DNA from: Stomoxys calcitrans
Lineage: Eukaryota; Arthropoda; Insecta; Diptera; Muscidae
Direction of reading: 5' to 3'
DNA length: 64,000 nt
Assembly: GCF_963082655.1 (NCBI RefSeq)
Contig: NC_081552.1
Location: 126,017,494-126,081,493, forward strand
Position 1 is the stretch's first letter; each line of letters begins with the position of its first letter. A program made the position numbers and the translations under genes. This document shows positions 54,536 to 64,000 of this stretch, piece by piece. The notes under the pieces were generated by a model, which was not told the origin of the DNA, searched no databases, and saw only the letters and a list, made by a program, of their open reading frames with translations.

Positions 54536-55386
54536 TTTTTATACCCTACACCAATACTGTGGTACAGGGTATTATAACTTAGTGAATTAGTTTGTAACAC
54601 CCAAAATGAAGAGAGATAGACCCATTGATAAGTACACCGATCGACTCAGAATCACTTTCTGATTCGATTTAACTATGTCCGTCTGTCTGTCCGTTTGTCT
54701 GTCCGTTCGTCTCTCCGTCTGCCCCTGTTAATTTGTGTACAAACTACAAGTCGCATTTTTCATCCGATCGTCTTAAAATTTGGTATGGGCATGTTTCTCG
54801 GCCTAGAGACGGAGCCTATTGAAATTGGAAAAAATCGGTTCAGATTTGGATATAGCTCCCATATATATGTTCGTCCGACTTGCAGTAATACAGCAATAAA
54901 ATGGTCACAAGTAATAATTCGATTCTCCCGAAAATTTGCAGGAAGGATTTTCTTATGACTTTCGATATTACTGGTGAATTTCATAGAAATCTGTTCAGAT
55001 TTAGGTGTAGCTCACATAAATATATATCGCCCGATTTTCACTCCTAGACTCACTGCAAGCGCATTTATTGACCAATCTTCCCAAAATTTTGTACAACGCT
55101 TTCCTCGACGAATTCCACAATATCCATAAGGTTTGATCGAAATCGGTTCAGATTTAGATATAGCTCCCATCTCCCGTTATTTGTAAACCGTAGTTATTAC
55201 ATTTTGAACATATTTGGTTTGCTCGAAATTTGATACAATAATTTTAACAACCTATCTGAATACATCCGCCGAGGTCCATCAAAATTGGTTCAGAATTAGA
55301 CATAGTCCCACCATTTGTATTTAAAGAGTAGGTCTAGGGTATTTTAAAGTCGCCACCGCCGGTCTTTTGCCTTTGCTTACTGTTTT
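54536..55386 (+). mobile_element. Family A element, copy A2
   Basis: ATACCCTACACCAATACTGT then GGTACAGGGTATTATAACTT forms a local hairpin; (GTCY) tract GTCTGTCTGTCCGTTTGTCT at 54680; units with GATATAGCTCCCATATATAT; 3' TCTAGGGTATTTTAAAGTCG and CTTTTGCCTTTGCTTACTG. Opposite strand to the D12 host. Confidence 0.75.
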
Positions 55387-55744
55387 CATATCAGAGAACT
55401 CCAATGAAAAGTATTAGGCAGTAGATTACAAACATGGCATAATGCATTAGATCCAAGTAATGGGAGGTCGCCCACCCCCAAATACCCCCAAATGGGCATA
55501 TTAGCCGACCATGGCTATATGGGACTTAAATGAATGGTATTAGGGAGTAGATTACGAATATGACATTAAAATTTGCGTTCAAGCCTAGGTGGCGCTCAAT
55601 GGGGTTATTTGCCCCATTATGACAATATGGGACTCAAATGAAAGGTATTTGAGAGTAGAAAACAACTTTCATATAAAATTTTGGAGCCAAGTATTTTGGG
55701 GTACGCCGTAAAGCACCCCCTAAAATGAACTTAATTTCCGTTCG

Positions 55745-57240
55745 GAAGAACATCACCACCAGGAATCACGAAGGGGCAAATTCTCACACATCAATGAGTG
55801 CTTTCCGATTTAAGTTTAAAACAAGTTAAAGCGTGCTAAGTTCGGCCGGGCCGAATCTTATATACCCTCCACCATGGATCGCATTTGTCGAGTTCTTTTC
55901 CCGGCATCTCTTCTTAGGCAAAAAAAAGGATATAAGAAAAGATTTGCTCTGCCATTAGAGCGATATTAAGATATGGTCCGGTTTGGAACACAGTTAAATT
56001 ATATTTATGCTGGAGACCTGTGTAAAATGTCAGCCAATTCGAATAAGAATTGCGCTCTTTGTGGACTCAAGAAGTAAAATAGAGAGATCGATTTATATGG
56101 GAGCTGTATCGGGCTATAGACCGATTCAGACCATAATAAACACGTATGTTAATGCTCATGAGAGAATACGTCGTACAAAATTTCAGGCAATTCGGATATT
56201 AATTGCGACCTCTAGAGGCTCAAGAAGTCAAGATCCCAGATCGGTTTATATGACAGCTAAATCAGGTAATGAACCGACTTGTATTTTATTTAACGTAGTT
56301 GTTGAAAGTAACAATAAAAAACGTCTTGCGAAATTTCAGCCAAATCCGATAGGAATTGCGCCCTCTAGAAGCTCAAGAAGTCAAATTCCCAGATCTGTTT
56401 ATATGACAGCTATATCAGGTTATGAACCGATTTGAACCATACTTGGCACAGTTTTTGGATATCGTAACAAAATACTACGTGCCAAAATTCATTCAAATTG
56501 GGTAAGAATTGCGCCCTATAGAGCCTCAAGAAGTCAAGACCCAAGATCGGTTTATATGACAGCTATATAAGGTTATGGACCGATTCTAACCATACTTGGC
56601 ACAGTTGTTGGATATCATAACAAAACACGGCGTGCAAAATTTCATTTCAATCGGATAAGAATTGCGCACTCTAGAGGCTCAAGAAGTCAAAACCCAAGAT
56701 CGGTTTATATGGCAGCTATATCAAAACATGGACCGATATGGCCCATTTACAATACCAACCGACCTACACTATTAAGAAGTATTTGTGCAAAATTTCAAGC
56801 GGCTAGCTTTACTCCTTCGGAAGTTAGCGTGCTTTCGACAGACAGACGGACGGACGGACGGACGGACGGACGGACGGACGGACGGACGGACATGGCTAGA
56901 TCGACATAAAATGTCGCGACGATCAAGAATATATATACTTTATGGGGTCTCAGACGAATATTTCGAGTAGTTACAAACAGAATGACGAAATTAGTATACC
57001 CCTCATCTTATGGTGGAGGGTATAACAATGATAAGGAACTTTTTTTATAGCCGAGTCCGAACGGCGTCCCGTAGTGCGACACCTCTTTAGGGAAAATGTT
57101 TTAAATGACCATGCATTTTACTGTACCTCGCAAATGTCGCCAACATTAAAAGGGGATAAACACCGCTTTGTCCGACGTTCTCGCCAGGATTCGAACGCGT
57201 TTAGCGTCATAGGCTACAATGGCACGAATTCGATATACGT
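55745..57240 (-). repeat. SINE remnant carried by D12, split by B10
   Basis: Parts at 55745-55819 (CACACATCAATGAGTGCTTT, AAGTTTAAA) and 57026-57240 (CAATGATAAGGAAC, TATAGCCGAGTCCGAACGGC, GCCAGGATTCGAACGC as B box). The B box is better preserved than in D1 and D3. Confidence 0.75.
55820..57025 (-). mobile_element. Family B element, copy B10 (complete)
   Basis: Complement of the B 3' end (AACAAGTTAAAGCGTGCTAA, TTCGGCCGGGCCGAA), monomers, a long (GTCY) tract at 56838-56890 and the complement of the 5' start ending ATGGTGGAGGGTAT at 57025. Confidence 0.85.
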
Positions 57241-57321
57241 ATTCATGGAGAAGTGTCCCCACCCTAAAACGATATATGAGAGTTAAAGAAGGCGCAGCGG
57301 AGCGGGACCGGTTCGGCTAGT

Positions 57322-57398
57322 AGTGTAAAAAATTAAATTCAACGGGGCAAGACCAACATATGCCCAATGGCACATGTTGGCACTACTATAACAAAATT
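57322..57398. other. Short spacer between D12 and B11
   Basis: No gene; contains ACATATGCCCAATGGCACAT, a weak inverted repeat. Confidence 0.35.
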
Positions 57399-58715
57399 AA
57401 CAAGTAAAAGCGTGCTAAGTTCGGCCGGGCCGAATCTTATATACCCTCCACCATGGATCGCATTTGTCGAGTTCTTTTCCCGGCATCTCTTCTCAGGCAA
57501 AAAAGGATATAAGAAAAGAGTTGCTCTGCTATTAAAACGATATCAAGATATGGCCCGGTTCGGACCACAATTAAATTATATGTTGGAGACCTGTGTAAAA
57601 TTTTAGCCAATTCGTATAAGAATTGCGCCCATTGGGGCTCACGAAGTAAAGTAGAGAGAACGATTTATATGGGATCTGTATCGGGCTATAGACCGATTCA
57701 GACCATAATAAACACGTTTGTTGATGGTCATGAGAGGATCCGTCGTACAAAATTTCAAGCATATCGGATAATAATTGCGACCTCTAGGGGTCAAGAAGTC
57801 AAGATCCCAGATCGGTTTATATGGCAGCTATATCAGGTTATGAACCGATTTGAACCTTATTTGACACAGTTGTTGAAAGTAAAAATAAAATACGTCATGC
57901 AAAATTTCAGCCAAATCGGATAGGAATTGCGCCCTCTAGAAGCACAAGAAGTCAAGACCCAAGATCGGTTTATATGACAGCTATATCAGGCTATGGACCG
58001 ATTTGAACCATACTTGGCACAGTTGTTGGATATCATAACAAAACATGTCGTGCAAAATTTCATTCCAATCGGATAAGAATTGCGCCCTCTAGAGGCTCAA
58101 GAAGTCAAGACCCAAGATCGGTTTATATGGCAGCTATATTAGGTTATGGGCCGATTTAAACTATACTTGGCACAGTTGTGGGATATCATAACAAAACACG
58201 TCGTGCAAAATTTCATTTCAAGCGGATAAGAATTGCGCACTCTAGAGGCTCAAGAAGTCAAGACCCAAGATCGGTTTATATGGCAGCTATTTCAGGTTAT
58301 GAACCGATTTGAACCATACTTGGCACAGTTGTTGGATATCATAACAAAACACGTTGTTCAAAATCTCATTCTGATCGGATAAGAATTGCGCACTCTAGAG
58401 GCTCAAGAAGTCAAGACCCAAGATCGGTTTATATGGCAGCTATATCAAAACATTGACCTATATGGCCCATTTACAATACAAACCGACCTACACTAATAAG
58501 AAGTATTTGTGCAAAATTTCAAGCGGCTAGCTATACTCCTTCGGAAGTTAGCGTGCTTTCGACAGACAGACGGACGGACGGACATGGCTAGATCGACATA
58601 AAATGTCATGACAATCAAGAATATATATACTTTATGGGGTCTCAGACGAATATTTCGAGTAGTTACAAACAGAATGACGAAATTAGTATACCCCCCATCT
58701 TATGGTGGAGGGTAT
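57399..58715 (-). mobile_element. Family B element, copy B11 (complete)
   Basis: AACAAGTAAAAGCGTGCTAA, palindrome, monomers, (GTCY) tract at 58561-58582, and CTTATGGTGGAGGGTAT at the 5' end (58715). Confidence 0.85.
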
Positions 58716-58720
58716 AAAAA

Positions 58721-58956
58721 CTAGACTCTCTTCACGCAAGTCAGACCAAAAAGCTGTAAATAAACCGCTAGAGCAGAAAACCGCCCTTGCTACACACTGT
58801 GCCCAAACTGGCCACAAACCGAACTTTAAAGACGTAAAGATTCTTACTCAGGAGAATCATTACAAACGCAGATTCACTCTTGAAATGCTGCACTTTATTG
58901 ACATTCCTCCTGACGAGAGAATAAATTACAAGAAAGACGTTGAAAGTTGTACATGA
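58721..58956 (+). pseudogene. Penelope-like element, C-terminal GIY-YIG endonuclease fragment
   Basis: The frame ends at a stop at 58954-58956 and reads SRKSDQKAVN, KTALATHCAQTGHKPNF, VKILTQENHYKRRFTLEMLH, then ERINYKKDVESC. The order R.S.H/K..D ... TALA.HC..TGH.F.F..VKIL..E..Y..R..LEMLHI ... IN.K.D is that of the C-terminal half of the Penelope-like element GIY-YIG endonuclease, as I know it. The catalytic GIY and YIG part and the whole RT are missing, cut off by B11 at 58715. The downstream 58957-59190 is probably its 3' UTR. Not functional alone. Confidence 0.65.
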
Positions 58957-59195
58957 GCATATCGACACGTCGTCAATAAACATAGAAAGAGAAAATCAGT
59001 TGACACCCGATAGTGAGACGAAGAGAAGCATATCGAATGTAACTCCTCAATTAAAATGAAAATATTTTTGTTAATTTCATTGTGATTTATTTTATCTAAT
59101 TGTTCATAGTTTTGTATTTTGTTAAAAAAAACAGCCGGTGAAAACGGTTAGACGAAGTCAACCGAAATATCGGAAATAAATTGACCTGCAAATTG

Positions 59196-59831
59196 ACCGG
59201 ATAACAATTACGCCCTCTTGAGGCCCAAGAAGTCAAGATCCCAGATCGGTTTATATGGCAGCTATATAAAGTTATGGACCGATTTGAACCATATTTGACA
59301 CAGTAGTTGGACGTCATAACGAAACACGTCATGCAAAATTTCAGCCTAATCGGATAGGAATTGCACCCTTTAGACGCTCAAGAAGTGAAGACCCCAGATC
59401 TGTTTATAAAGCAGCCATTACAGGTTATGGACTGATTTGAACCATAATTGGCGCAGTTGTTTGAAATCATAACAAAGCACTTCATGCAAAATTTCAGCCA
59501 AATCGGATAAGAATTGCGTCGTCTAGTGGCTCAAGAAATCAAGATCCCAGATCGGTTTATTTGATAGCTATATCAAAACATGGATCGATATGGCCCATTT
59601 ACAACCCAACCGACCTACTCTAATAAAAAGTATTTGTGCAAATTTTCAAGCGGATACTCCTTCGAAAGTTGGCGTGTTTTCGACAGACAGACGGACGGAC
59701 ATGGCTAGATCGACTTAAATTATCATGACGATCAAGAGTATATATACTTTATGGGGTCTTAGACGAGCATTTCGAGGAGTTACAAACAGAATGACAAAAT
59801 TAGTATAACCCCATCCTATGGTGGAGGGTAT
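59196..59831 (-). mobile_element. Family B element, copy B12 (3' truncated)
   Basis: Starts within a monomer (CCGGATAACAATTACGCCCT), includes a short (GTCY) tract at 59684-59699 and ends with CCTATGGTGGAGGGTAT at 59831. More diverged than the other copies. Confidence 0.75.
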
Positions 59832-60869
59832 AAAAATGCCAAAAGGTTAACTATACGCCATGAAATCAAGAAAAGAAAATTTCATAAAGCGTAATAAATT
59901 TTGTATACCAATTTTGGGTACATATTTTACTACATAATGTGATACCCTTTTTTCAGTGTGTTCCCACATGATTATTCACATCCGAAATACCGTCTTAGAG
60001 TGTTGTCATTCTTATCTCAAATTGGCTTGCATTTTGTCGAAAGTATCTTTAAGAGCCCAAGTACCATGTAATAAAAAAGAAACGACGAAATTGTTGATAA
60101 AATATTAAAGTTGTTAAAAAGTACTTAAATGTTAGTAATTATTTGTATTGTCAAATATAGCACCCAAATAAATCACAATCTCCTGCAGTAACAAGAAGGG
60201 AGACCATCTTTCCAACTTGTGACTACAACATGAATTTCAAGTGACACATAATGCACAAACAAACTTAGACAAATTCTGGGTAACTAATAACATTATACGA
60301 GTTCATATAGACATTTGAGCAGCTCCTGGCCCCATCTTACTCCCCTTCGTTTCCACCCTCGGGGTCTTTTGGTCTGTTTCCACTTCCACTAGTACTTATC
60401 TAAAGCATTACGTTCCTTGTTGTTCATGAAACACCCGGGGGCTGGTAAGCTGAAGTGCGAAATGCTGCCTGTGTGTGAGGTGGAGTAAATAAATGTGTGT
60501 GTGTATGTATGAGTAAATAATTGTATGTGTTTGTGTGTGTGTGTGTGTGTGTATCTAAGCACTTTTCCATTTTATTTGTATTTAATGTTGGGTTCATATT
60601 TAACATATTTCTGCTGCATGTCACATACTTTAAATCTTAATGAACTCTGGCGTACACCGAGCGCTTTTCCTTTTTGCGAAACCCTCCAGTTTCTTGGAGT
60701 GTGAAATACTTTGAACATCCCTCACACTTGTACCGACTTACTTGTTTGAATTTAATCCTCTAATTTTATTTAGCAAAACTTTTTGCATTCCTTTTAACAT
60801 TTGGTGAAAATATTTTACGAACTGTTCTTGTAACTACTCCACCTCGTATTTCATCTAAATGAACCTATA
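59832..60869. other. Apparently single-copy DNA, no supported gene
   Basis: No match to the repeat families. Contains a GT microsatellite. I see no ORF with motifs and no splice pattern I would defend. Likely host intergenic or intronic sequence. Confidence 0.45.
60494..60552 (+). repeat. GT microsatellite
   Basis: Interrupted (GT)n: GTGTGTGTGTATGTATG, then TTGTGTGTGTGTGTGTGTGT. Confidence 0.9.
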
Positions 60870-61101
60870 CAGGGTGGCTGATGAATATTGCTACAATGAT
60901 GAATATTGCTACATTTTTTTTTCGGTGTATGGAATACATTTTTCTTTTATTCATGTTAAATTAAATTATTAAATTAATTATTAAATTATTATTAATTAAA
61001 TTAATTAATTAATTAATTAAATTAATTATTAAATTATTATTATTAAATAGAAAAAAAGTTATTACATTTTTTTTTGGTAGCGGCTTTCATCAGCCACCCT
61101 G
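60870..61101. mobile_element. AT-rich MITE, second copy, opposite orientation
   Basis: CAGGGTGGCTGATGAA at 60870 and its complement ending at 61101, TA on both flanks. The extra TGATGAATATTGCTACA is now at the left end, so it is inverted relative to 25956-26179; it is 8 bases longer in the AT core. Confidence 0.85.
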
Positions 61102-61206
61102 TATGTACGTATACAGCATCTGGATTACAAGACATAGCAGCTAATGTGAATTTTCTTAATTGTATTGATCAAGCCTCTTAATACTTGAATTTTTTATAGA
61201 TTTTTT

Positions 61207-61666
61207 ATAGCCTCTACCATTGGGGGGGGAGGGGGGGTGGACATACTAATTTCGTCATTATGATTGTAACACCTCGAAACATGCGTCTGAGACCCCATAA
61301 ATATATATATATTCTTGATCGTTATGTCATTTTAAGTCGATCCAGCCATGTCCGTCCGTTCGTCCATCTGTCTGTCGAAAGCACGCGAACGTTCGAAGGA
61401 GTAACGCTAGGTGCTTGAAATTTTGCACAAATACTTTTTATTAGTGTATGTCGGGGTTGGGGTTGTAAATGGGCCCAATCGGTCCATCTTTCGATATAGC
61501 TGCCATATAAACCGATCTTGGGTCTTGACTTCTTGCGCCTCTAGAAGGCGCAATTCTCCTGCGATTTGACTGAAACTTTGCATGTAGTGTTTTGGTATCA
61601 CTTCCAACAACTGTGCTAAGTATGATTCAAATCGGTTCATAATTTCATATAGCTGTCATATAAACC
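61207..61666 (+). mobile_element. Family B element, copy B13 (3' truncated)
   Basis: Degenerate start ATAGCCTCTACCATTGGGGG, TTTCGTCATTATGATTGTAA, short (GTCY) tract at 61350-61377, two monomers, ends at ATATAAACC. Confidence 0.75.
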
Positions 61667-62390
61667 AAAGGATGGGGGTATACTAATTTCGTCATTATGT
61701 TTGTAACTCCTCGAAATATTCGTCTAAGACCCCATAAAGTATATATACTCTTGATCGTCATGATATTTTAATTCGATCTAGCAGTCCGTCCGTCTGTCTA
61801 TCTGCCGAATGCACGCTAACTTTCGAAGGAGTATCCGCTTGAAAATTTGCACAAATACTTTTTATTAGTGTAGGTCGGTTGGGATTGTAAATGGGCCATA
61901 TCGATCCATGTTTTGATATAGCTGCCATATAAACCGATCTTGGATCTTGAATTTTTGAGCCAAGAAAGCGCGCAATTCTCATCCGATTTGGCTGCAATTT
62001 TTTATGAGGTGTTTTGTTATGACTTCCAATAACTGTGCGCAACTCGGTACATAACCTGATATAGCTGCCATATAAACCGATCTGGGATTTTGACTTCTTG
62101 AGACTCTAGAGGGCGCAATTCTCCTCCGATTTGGCTGAAATTTTGTACAAGGGATTCTCTCACGACTTTCAATATACGTGTCTAATATGGTCTGAATCCA
62201 TCAATAGCTTGATACTGCTCCCATATAAACCAATCTCCCAATTTTGCGTCTTGAGCTCCTATAAGGCGCAATTCTTATCCGAATGAACTGAGATATTACA
62301 CAATGACTTCTACAATGTTCGGCATTCATTTATGGTCCGAAGCGGTCTATAACTTGCTATAGCTCCAATAGCGTTACAGCTTTTATTCAA
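61667..62390 (+). mobile_element. Family B element, copy B14 (both ends incomplete)
   Basis: Starts AAAGGATGGGGGTATACTAA, lacking the first half of the terminal hairpin; (GTCY) tract at 61784-61801; about three diverged monomers; no terminal repeat or palindrome at the 3' end, where D13 begins. Confidence 0.7.
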
Positions 62391-62391
62391 T

Positions 62392-64000
62392 ACTAGCTGA
62401 CCCGGGCCCATTCCGCTGCGCCTTCTTTTACTTTATATGGAACAAAAGTTTCCTTGGAATATTTATTTTCGACAATTAAGGATCTTTTAGTGAAATACCA
62501 TGCTACGAAAATAGTATATCGCTTGACTAACAGTTTAGCAATATAAGTGCCTTTATCTGAATCCCTTATGATCTTCATTGGTCTACGAATTTAAGTTTAG
62601 ATGTAAGGTGTACTCCATTCTTAAAATACTTCATTTCAGCCCGATATTCTCATGTTGTCTGATTTGGTGGCGTTTTCGGGAAGACGTGGTCCCCCAGATA
62701 CTTGGTCCTGAAAAAATATCAGCATCGTGTTCTTCTCTCAAATACCATTTATATTGCCATTGGCTTAAGAGGAGTTTACACCCCCCAAAAGGGGGTGTTT
62801 TGGGAAAGGGATGATGCACTAATTACATGGTCCTACATTTGGATATCAAATTCGTATTCTACTCCCAAATACCTTCATTTAAGCCCCATATTGCTGTTGG
62901 TGGAGTATTTTGGGAAAGAAAATTGGTCCCAAAAATGGGTATCAATTCTTGCTCTACCCCCAATACCTTTCATTTAAGCCCCACATTGTCATGGTCGGTA
63001 AATATGCCCGATTTAGGGGTGTTTTGGGGAGTGGGGTGGTCCCCCAAATTCTAAGCTCTGAAAATATATCAGCATCGTGCTCAATTCTTATATATCTATA
63101 TATCATTTATTTGAACCCCATATTGCCATTGCCCTCAAAATTGGATATCAAATTCGTTTTCTAATCTCATTTAAACTCCTTATTGCAAAAGTTTGCAAAT
63201 ATGTCCGGTTTGAGGTATTGGCCATAAAAACTATGAATATTGAGTTCCACATTCGTTAAGACCCAAATTGTCTTGGTGAGCAAATACGTCCTATTTGGGA
63301 GTTGTTATGGTGGTGGGATGTCCGCTAGAGAGTTGGCCCCTAATGTTGATATCAGATACGTGGTCTACTCCCACATACCTTTAATTTGAGCCCCATATTT
63401 CCATAGTTGGTAAGTATGACCGGCTTGGGGGGTGTTTTGGGGGATGGACGGCCACTCAGTGAATTGGCCTTGAAACTATATATCGGATTCGTGTTCTACT
63501 CTAAAAACCCTCTTATTGGAACCTCATATTGCAATAGTAAGAAAATACTTACTATTTGGGTGGTTTTGTGGCGGTGGCGTGGCCCCGTAGACACTTTTTC
63601 CGAATTTTGATATCAAATTCGTGCTTTACTCCCAAAGACCTTTTATTTGAGCCCCATATTGCTATGGTCGTAAATTTGTCCCCTTTGGGGGATTTTTTTG
63701 GAGAGAGGCGGCCCCCAAATACTTGGTCGCATATTTGGATATCAGATTCGTATTCTACATTCAAATACCTTTTATTTAAGTCCCATATACCCATGGTCAG
63801 TAAATAAGTCCAGTTTGGGGGGTGTTTTGGGGAAGGTGATATCCAGGGTCCGCCCCCCCCTTCGACATCAAAAAATGTGGTACCCTATTTTCACCATGGG
63901 GTCATTGCACCATCTGTGAATATTTCAAGAAGATAGATTCAGCCGTTTTTGAGTCTATAAGGAACACACAAACATACAAACAAACAAACACAAATTGATT
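62392..64000 (+). mobile_element. Family D element, copy D13, to the window edge
   Basis: Head ACTAGCTGACCCGGGCCCAT, monomers in the same order as D7/D8 and D10, tail CAGCCGTTTTTGAGTC and AACAAACAAACACAAATTGA, which reaches the last base, so the element is essentially complete. Confidence 0.8.

Larger units (their letters stand above)
54421..57321 (-). mobile_element. Family D element, copy D12, holding A2, a SINE and B10
   Basis: Tail at 54421-54480 (complement of CAGCCGTTTTTGAGTC and AACAAACAAACACAAATT), A2 inserted at 54536, monomers 55387-55740, SINE remnant split by B10, then the short segment and head (complement of AGCCGAACCGGTCCCGCTCC) ending about 57321. Confidence 0.65.

Overview
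The window looks like intergenic, repeat-filled DNA of a higher fly, probably a calyptrate muscoid (Musca/Stomoxys type). That is an inference from the repeats: many non-coding elements carry the arrangement 'AAAGTATATATATTCTTGATC ... (GTCY)n', which is the hallmark of the dipteran mini-me / DINE-1 (INE-1) elements, together with LOA/R1-, RTE-, BEL/Pao- and Penelope-type retroelement debris and a tRNA-derived SINE. I find no host protein gene I can support; nearly every open frame is either retroelement coding DNA or an accident of a repeat monomer. Family letters A, B, C, D and H below are my own labels.

The only intact genes belong to one young LINE at 5973-10268: ORF1 (coiled coil plus RRM-like RNA-binding protein) and ORF2 (endonuclease, reverse transcriptase, zinc knuckle), ending in a poly(A) signal and a (CTA)7 tail and flanked by a perfect 10-bp target duplication. 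ORF2 has no usable AUG. Instead ORF1 ends in a textbook -1 frameshift heptamer (A AAA AAC) directly before its stop codon, in the phase needed to enter ORF2. This LINE sits inside a much older, broken LOA/R1-like element (about 5068-12690) whose endonuclease reading frame resumes on the other side of the insertion; a SINE with its own 14-bp duplication splits the RNase H domain of the same old element.

Layout: 1-1555 dead Jockey-like RT; 1555-1966 GC-rich repeat; 2245-3347 family A; 3415-4432 LOA-like remnant (minus strand) with a mariner MITE; 5068-12690 old element with nested LINE and SINE; 12818-14812 family D; 14830-17580 putative LTR piece, SINE end and BEL/Pao Gag-protease debris; 17585-18250 RTE-like debris; 18409-19533 minus-strand A and D; 19933-20620 LOA-like 3' end; 21228-29578 D elements holding B, C and a MITE; 29640-31957 and 38107-39516 family H; 33463-38106 B elements; 39517-46217 D/B mosaic with a 2,102-bp tandem duplication and a G-rich minisatellite; 46217-47770 LOA-like ORF1/EN (minus); 47771-52711 C, D and B; 53010-57321 minus-strand D with A, SINE and B nested inside; 57399-59831 minus-strand B flanking a Penelope endonuclease fragment; 59832-60869 apparently single-copy DNA with a GT microsatellite; 60870-61101 second MITE copy; 61207-64000 B and D.

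Families A, B and C share one architecture (terminal inverted repeat that also folds locally at the 5' end, (TA)n and (GTCY)n, internal monomers, 3' GC palindrome, then a run ending ACTTGTT). A comparison of an occupied with an empty site shows insertion without target duplication, as in Helitron-related elements. Families D and H form a second group that starts with ACTAGC and repeatedly abuts head to tail. All coordinates of repeat edges are by eye and may be off by several bases.
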